Made by a program: the position numbers and the translations under genes. The notes beneath the pieces were generated by a model. It did no database searches and was not told where the DNA came from. It saw only the letters and a list, made by a program, of their open reading frames with translations. A DNA stretch of 64,000 bases. It comes from Isoetes taiwanensis (Eukaryota; Streptophyta; Lycopodiopsida; Isoetales; Isoetaceae). How positions within the stretch are numbered: the stretch's first letter is position 1; each line of letters opens with the position of its first letter. The DNA lies in assembly GCA_021234155.1 (NCBI GenBank), contig JAJEKV010000079.1, positions 1,306,789-1,370,788 on the forward strand, in the 5' to 3' direction. Of the stretch, positions 58,501-64,000 are shown piece after piece.

Positions 58501-59350
58501 GAACTTAAAGGGCAAAATAATTATAAAGAACGAGACTTGGAAACCAAAAAGACATATTAGAGGCTCTCTTTCGCACAGAGATACTGCCAGATTGGCAAAC
58601 AAGATCAAAACTGGCTGGGATGGAGGCAGAACAGGCCAGAATTCATAAGGAAGACTTTGGGTGTGACATAGAACCAAATTGAAGATCTATTCTAGCTGAA
58701 ACATCCGATTGGGTTCGCCATAGCTGCCGGTTCTATTGCAAGCACCACCAAGCAATACAACAAACAAAGCACTCATCAAATCTCCAAGCACGCATCAGAT
58801 CCCCACCTCAGTTTCTCGGATTGATTCTGCTTCCTATCGACTGGATCTGCCTTCCTTGCTTCTATTTCCTCGCCTTCCCATCTACAAGCTCTTTCCGGTT
58901 TCTGCTACTGTTCTACAATTAGCCTCTCCTTCTCTAGAGAATAGGTAGAGGAGAACAATAAACAAGATCCTTCACCAAACCAAGACACCCTCTCCTTTGT
59001 TCACATCCAATATATATATATATACAATGAGTAAATCTCAATGCATATGCATGCTAGACAAGTGTTGTGCATGCAATCACATGCACGCATGCTAGACAAG
59101 TGTTGTGCATGCAATCACATGCATGCATGCGCATGTGCATGTACATGCATGCAATCTAATGCATGCTTATCATATTTTACAAGACCAATACACATTAATC
59201 TAACACCTTCTACTTATATAACCTTTGCTAATATATTTATATAGTTTTAAATGCCACTACTAGCATAACCCATGGACTCAAATCAACAAGGTCGTTAGAT
59301 GATCTACACCCTCTTATACAGCGACAAAGTAAGCCACTAGGTTCGTTACA
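58501..59350. other. Right LTR 3' part with TATA and CATG-rich blocks
   Basis: It contains a pyrimidine-rich stretch (58790-58930), a TA run (59014-59028) and a duplicated block ATGCTAGACAAGTGTTGTGC (59051 and 59088). CATGCATGC alternating stretches follow to 59160. The last bases are CTAGGTTCGTTACA. The same order of TATA-like DNA, CATGCATG and a GTTACA end is found in the solo LTR at 47.1-48.8 kb, which supports common family membership. It has no protein. Confidence 0.55.
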
Positions 59351-59440
59351 CCTCAGGATATTTTATCATGTTTAGTTTTTATAGTTGAGGTGCGATGCAC
59401 GCATAGCCTCATAAAGTTTTTCACATACCGGTCTTAATTG
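59351..59440. repeat. Minisatellite of hairpin-forming units, right part
   Basis: The unit interrupted at 49737 resumes with CCTCAGGATATTTTATCATG, and a further unit starts at about 59383 (AGTTGAGGTGCGATGCACGC). The second has a weakened palindrome (TGCGATGCACGCATAGCCTC). Beyond 59440 the pattern fades; a GGCATAGC and CTATGCGCACACAGCGCC at 59450-59525 may be decayed units. Confidence 0.8.
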
Positions 59441-59699
59441 TCAGGCATAGCTTTTGGCGTTCCTAACATTTTAATTGATTTCCCTGTCTTTTCTGTCATT
59501 CACTGCCTATGCGCACACAGCGCCTTGTGATTAATTTTGCTTCAGGCGCTCATTAAGAGCCTTCATTTTGCGTTTTTTGTTATTTGCTAACTTTGCTATT
59601 TACGAGGAATCTAATAGTGTTTTCATTTTGTCGATTTCCTGCACATACTTACTTTTTATAAATTTATTTTTTTATTTTTATACCCTGTTTTAGTGCACT

Positions 59700-60060
59700 A
59701 CAATTAAGAAGACGTCCACTTTTTTTAAATCTAGGACCCAAGAATGACACTCGAAATAATAAATTGAGGACTATTTTTCTAAACGACCCCCAAAAGTAGC
59801 AGAATTTAAGGGTATTTTAGGGAATTTTTAAAAGATTCTTTTTATTAGTGCAAACGCAAATCATTAGTGCATTTGCTAGGTCATCGTGTTCTAAACAAGT
59901 TTGTGTTGCCATCCAATCTTTTAGCATGATAAAGGTGCAGCATTTGAGTATTTCTTCCTCGAAACATGTGCAAGGTGGACAAAAGCACGTTAGGCAAACA
60001 CGCCTCTCTCCTTAGAAGGCCAATTCTAAGGAAGTTATTATTGGGAGTTGGTAGTGCGTT
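59700..60060 (+). mobile_element. LINE 5'-end fragment
   Basis: Bases 59786-59883 match the reverse complement of 45631-45720 almost throughout (GAATTTAAGGGTATTTTAGG, AAAGATTCTTTTTATTAGTG, CAAACGCAAATCATTAGTGC, ATTTGCTAGGTCA). The likeness goes on, weaker, into the coding start: KVDKSTLGKHASLL here and KIDKSTLEQKARTT there. This is the 5' leader and the ORF1 start of the LINE family. After 60060 the match is lost and no RT follows, so the copy is 3'-truncated or interrupted. Confidence 0.65.
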
Positions 60061-61676
60061 TTCGTCTGGTGACATAGCAGCTTTAGAACATTTTTCTGGT
60101 TGTTCCTTTCTTAAATGTCTATTGCTAAATTATTCATGGGTAAATGTTGGCCAAACGTATAAAAATACAAAGAAACCTAGACCAACTGGTTCACAACAAC
60201 TGCATATTTCATGTATCAAAGTCGTATTTTCTTGATCAACAAATGCATGGTTCATGTATCAAAGTCATATTTTATTGACCTTTTGTAATGCCCTATCGTC
60301 GTCTATATAGTGCCACACGGTGCAAAAATGTCTACGCATCAACATGTCTTCCAACTCCAACGGAAAACCCATTGATGCATTAGCATCTTGTTTTTGTTTT
60401 TGTTTTTGTTTTTTTTTTGTGTTTTCTCCCTTTGTCCCAGCAATCGGCTTAATCGCCTTTCTGTACATAATGTTCTTGCTTTCATGCGTTTAAGACCATC
60501 AGCGACAGATCGCAGCCCTTCAACACCAGATTGCAGTCGTATTTTCAAACCCTATTTCATTAGATCAGCAAAGCTCATCTCATCAGGTAAGCTTCTCTAT
60601 CAGGTCATGAACCGGAAGTCCAAACATATTTTCATGCCTGCTCTATTTTCGGCCTTCCCTGTTTCCTGGGTTAGCTAGGTCCTGAGTGCATTTTTCTAAA
60701 TTCTTTAACATGTTTACAAATCAATTAAATGAACCCGTTATGCTTGCTCTGCAATTTTTACCTTATTTCTTCTGTTTGTGGAAGATTCTTAGTCGGCACT
60801 TTCAGTTCCTTTAGCTTATTCAAGGCTTTAGGTAAATGAAAACAATAACTATGGTCCATCTAAATAGAGTTCCTGAACTTGCCCGAACTAAAAATAGTAA
60901 ACCTAAATAGAAAAAAAATTGAGGCTAGCCCTTTTAGAATGTATCTGCCAAATTTGCTCGAAGAAGAAGCCGGTTCCACGGTTGTTTCATTCTTTAAACA
61001 AGAACTTGCAAATTGAGAATATAGGCTTGTCGAGCTAGAAATGGTATCAGGGGATAGTAAGATCCTCTAAATACTAGGGAAAAAAAATGTTCAAGTAAGA
61101 ATATAGAAGAGGACATGGAAATAACAACAAGTAACAGTATTTTATAGCGCGAAGGACACTTTCTTCTAAAGTTGTAACAGCCTTTGGAGAAGATGATTTG
61201 AGCAATAATCTCGGCGCTAGATGCATCACGATCTGTGGACCAAACGGCCATCATAAGAAGACAGAGATTTCCATGCTGGTCAAATCGATCAGCTTGCAAG
61301 AACAGAGGAAGACGAAGAAGTGTGACAGAAGAGTGATTGAAACTGGGCTAAAGCTGCGAAAATAATGGCAGTGGTAGTTATTTCCTCTGCCCCCTCAAAC
61401 TGGAGATAAAGCAATGCAATTAATGCGAATGACATATGGGTTGACTGCCAAGTCAGCAAATGTGGTAGAAGACGACATGTGGCCAGTTAATGGTATGATG
61501 GTTTAGTGTTTTAATGTTTAAAGGTCAGTGGTTTAATAATTTAATGGTTTGGTAGTGCATTGTGTGGAATGTTGTATGTTTGGAATCTTCTTTCATATAG
61601 GGAGTGGCTCAAAATGAAATCGAGATAAGCAAGGCAATTTTGAAACAGTGTCGTAGGATCCATTGGAAGAAGATGG
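60061..61676. other. Intergenic DNA
   Basis: No gene is supported. A near-exact direct repeat of CATGTATCAAAGTC-TATTTT occurs at 60212 and 60254, and a T-rich GTTTTT microsatellite at about 60388-60418. ATGGTATCAGGGG at 61039 resembles a copia primer site but is not preceded by a CA-ended LTR. The frames present overlap on both strands. Confidence 0.45.
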
Positions 61677-63938
61677 ATGGATTGCTTATTGGTGCACCCG
61701 TGCACCAGGAAGGCCTTTGCAGAGGGCATCATAACCGCAGTGAATCCATCTGATAGTGTAAATGATCAGAGGCTTGGGAATGACCATCTGGGTGTTGGCA
61801 TTAGAAAGCTTCTCATCCAAGTTGATACAATCATGTCCCAAGGAACCTTCAGTGACTGCATTGTGTGCTCTGGATTTCTCGAGTCTCAAGCTCAGCTAAC
61901 ATGCCCAATTAGATATGTTACACACAAGGATGGGAAGAATCTAGAAGCCCCATCTCAAGAAGATACCATGAGGCCCAATCCAGGCCATGTGGAAGACTTG
62001 GTGATGGATGAGCATCCATTGATTACAAGGAAGAGGCGCTATGTGTTTCATAAAAGGCAGTCAAAGTGTCTAAAAGGGCTAAAAGTGAGAGTTGCTTACA
62101 AAGGATGGAAAGTATGGCAGCAACCAAAGAAAACCTAGAAGCAATCAGAGGACAAGAGTGTTGCAGTCTCGATTGGACAGTTCAATATAGTGTGAATGGC
62201 CGCGTTGAAATATGGTCTCAATACATTAGACAGCTTCAGAATGACAGGATCAATGTATTCTACTCCTTGTGTAGAAATTCCTGCTATGATGATGCCACAG
62301 GAATATTTATCAATTGAAGGGCCTGAGCGTATGTATGAGAGCATTATGATGGATTCTTAGTTTGAGCAAGACATCATTTTACAAATACTAGGAGCAGGTC
62401 AGAAAAGGGCATAGACTGTTCCAACATGGCAATGCATTGACTTTGAAACCTAGAGCAAACTCTTTGAGGGGGCCATTAAATATTTAAAAGCTTTGTGAGA
62501 TACATGTCCCAATCTATGCACGATGTACAAGTGGTGTAAAGAGTGTTGCCACAACGTTACATCCAGAAAGAGTGCCTTAAAGAGGTCAACTCCATTCTAG
62601 AAACTACTGGTGGCCGGCCTCTTTCGCAGTCATCTCTGAGCATGTTTTGGAAAGCTCACTTTTTAGACGTGTGTGTCTTGCAACAAGTGCCATTCTCAAA
62701 GTGTAACACCTACATTCAACTGAAGGATACACTTGCATCAATTGCAATAGAAAAAGAAAAGATGGCAATCAGGGAGCAATTTGCAGATTACCAATCAGAC
62801 CAAATATCATGTAGACAACTGTATTGACAGTGGAGAACAATTTTCCAGATGCAGCCTGACAGATATTTATGTCTGATTCATGACAAGATGGATCAACATA
62901 AAACTTTTTTGATGAAGCTAGATCCTTTGCCCAAGCATTGTCAAAACACTTTTCAGATGAAAGTAAACTTGGCAGTTGTCTTAACACATGGACATGGCAC
63001 TGGCACCTATGGGAATTTTGTGCTTGATCTTTAGAGGGATGATCCGAATTTCCATGTGAATTCATTATCAAGTGCTTGAGAACACTAGAGAGAGGATCTA
63101 TAAAAGTGAGAAGGTATTCTCCTCCAGCCCCCATTTCTTATGTTTTGATGGATGATCAACTGCTTACTTGCCAGAGGCTGATAAATGAGCACACATCCAA
63201 AGTGTCGAAAGAAACAAGAAAGATTTGGGATGAGTTTCCCATGCATAAAAAACAATTGTTAGAGTAGTTATGTGTTCAGTTGGAGAATTGTTGGAAAGAA
63301 AACAAGAATAGATGGATGTTTGACGCAATGTCATACTTGACGGCAGTAGGAGTATTCAAGATTGTGAAGGTGGGATGGTTGGGCATACACATGATGAAAT
63401 AGATGCATTCTTTGGGACTTTCTCTATCAAGCTCAAGGGAGAGAATATGACAAGTCTCCCTGAACTAATAGATGTGTTTGAGATCTACATTAACGCTAAC
63501 CCACTGGTCTTCTTGATCGACAAGGTTGCAGATTAGAAATCATTTGTTGAGGGATACTTATTGGATGGTAAGGATCAATTGACAGGCCACACAAACCCAC
63601 TTCAGTTTAAGTTTTGGGTGAGGGATGGAATACCAATCATGCAATATAAGTGGAGGCCAGGTGATAAGTTGTGGATGCCTATGCAAGGAATCGAAATGTG
63701 GCAAAGGAAACCTAAGAGTGAAGTTCTTCTTCTTACGGGGGAGCCAAAACCACTTCATTCTTTCAAGACCGTTAAAGACTCTAGCCAACTAGTGAAGGGT
63801 ATCCAGGATTATATAACACACTGGGAGGATGTTCGAAAGGGAAAGCACACTTTGATTAAATGCGGCTTTTTTTTTTTTTCATGTGGGAGCCGTGTGCATA
63901 ACTTCTCTCATGGGATACCTTGGTTAAATTGTCATTAA
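61677..63938 (+). pseudogene. DUF7869-type protein, frameshifted, probably transposon-borne
   Basis: Consecutive plus-strand frames can be read as one protein. In order: a long N-terminal part (61677-62138, with VHPCTRKAFAEGIITAVNPS), a Cys-containing stretch (GQECCSLDWTVQY, about 62147), SMFWKAHFLDVC and PFSKCNTYIQLKDTL (62637-62740), and CRQLY, stop, QWRTIFQMQ-PDRYLCLIHDKMDQHKT (to 62910). Then come LTHGHGTGTYGNFVLDL (62980-63032), QLENCWKENKNRWMFDAMSY (63277 on) and GHTHDEIDAFFG (63381-63416). The D-N-x-x-x-E/K-N-K-N and VGHTHEDIDxxF boxes are the landmarks of the DUF7869 family, found in many copies in plants and animals and suspected to be mobile-element proteins. At least four stops or frameshifts break it. 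It runs to the window edge; the end is not seen. Confidence 0.65.
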
Positions 63939-64000
63939 AACAACTTTATTTTGAATGCTATGAAATGCAGTGTGTGGGCAACTATTATATCGGATGCACA

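Larger units (their letters stand above)
49738..59350. mobile_element. Composite LTR element with CCTCA target duplication
   Basis: The unit is flanked by CCTCA at 49733-49737 and 59351-59355, and the minisatellite reads straight through when it is removed. It begins TGAAACCGACCTAG and ends CTAGGTTCGTTACA; these ends are inverted copies at 11 of 14 positions and match the ends of the solo LTR at 47.1 kb. Inside, an LTR-start module (CCTAGCCCCTTGGCCTAGGCC-like) occurs at 49745 and again at 51397. An LTR body module occurs at 49997-50575 and 56949-57540. The right part ends with a TATA-like run (59010-59030) and CATGCATGCA-rich text. It therefore holds two partial LTR copies, with LINE, copia and other inserts nested inside. 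No gag-pol of its own survives. Its internal order suggests nested insertions followed by deletion. Confidence 0.75.

Noticed and set aside
45631-59883. Inverted match between 45631-45720 and 59786-59883, as if terminal inverted repeats of a 14-kb DNA transposon.
   Set aside because: The left arm leads directly into LINE coding sequence on the minus strand, and the likeness continues into the ORF1 start (K-DKSTL) in both places. Two LINE 5' ends in opposite orientation explain it, and a solo LTR and a separate LTR element lie between them.
61030-61060. ATGGTATCAGGGG as a second copia primer-binding site.
   Set aside because: It mismatches the tRNA-iMet complement after nine bases and is not preceded by a CA-ended LTR.
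1-64000. CRISPR arrays, operons, ribosome-binding sites and bacterial-type systems.
   Set aside because: Spliced plant genes, plant retroelements and the absence of regularly spaced identical repeats show nuclear DNA of a plant; none of these features is present.

Overview
The window looks like nuclear DNA of a large-genome land plant, most likely a fern or another non-seed vascular plant. Genes are few and split by GT-AG introns of 60 bp to several kb. Transposon debris from several classes lies between and inside them. The pentatricopeptide (PPR) sequences have the long PLS-type wording I associate with ferns and lycophytes. The species cannot be fixed from the sequence alone.

I support three multi-exon genes and one intronless gene. 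(1) 9672-11185, minus: a three-exon gene for a 382-residue mitochondrial inner-membrane protein of the Coa1/Tim21-like type. (2) 11390-13801, plus: a seven-exon gene for plastid ABCI12, an EcfT/CbiQ-type transporter membrane subunit (385 residues). These two are divergent, with 204 bp between their start codons. (3) 21389-30251, minus: eight recognisable exons (about 670 residues) of a GEX3-like gamete-expressed protein with a PQQ-type beta-propeller ectodomain, one membrane span and an acidic tail; exon 1 was not found. Its 3.8-kb intron holds a decayed LINE and a copia-type LTR with a primer-binding site. (4) 30983-32284, minus: an intronless PLS-type PPR gene that stops early in the E region.

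The rest is accessory. At 0.36-9.6 kb there is a LINE 3' end, an LTR-like promoter fragment, a 178-bp tandem duplication and a heavily decayed PPR gene. At 13.8-21.4 kb there is unassigned intergenic DNA. At 32.3-40.5 kb there are unassigned exon-like fragments, a tRNA-derived SINE and two more PPR relics. At 40.5-45.7 kb lies a nearly full-length but dead LINE on the minus strand. At 47.1-48.8 kb lies a 1666-bp solo LTR with a TGGAT target duplication. At 49.7-59.35 kb a 9.6-kb composite LTR element, flanked by CCTCA duplications, has landed in a minisatellite of hairpin-forming units; it carries pieces of the same LINE family, an antisense copia relic and a tRNA-like sequence. At 59.7-60.1 kb there is another LINE 5' end, and at 61.7-63.9 kb a frameshifted protein of the DUF7869 type, probably from a transposon.

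The three assigned genes do not form a pathway: one acts in mitochondria, one in plastids and one, by family, in gametes. The best leads for something undescribed are the LTR family with about 14-16 bp terminal inverted repeats, the hairpin minisatellite it hit, the DUF7869-type element, and the many 27-100 bp head-to-tail duplications in introns and intergenic DNA.
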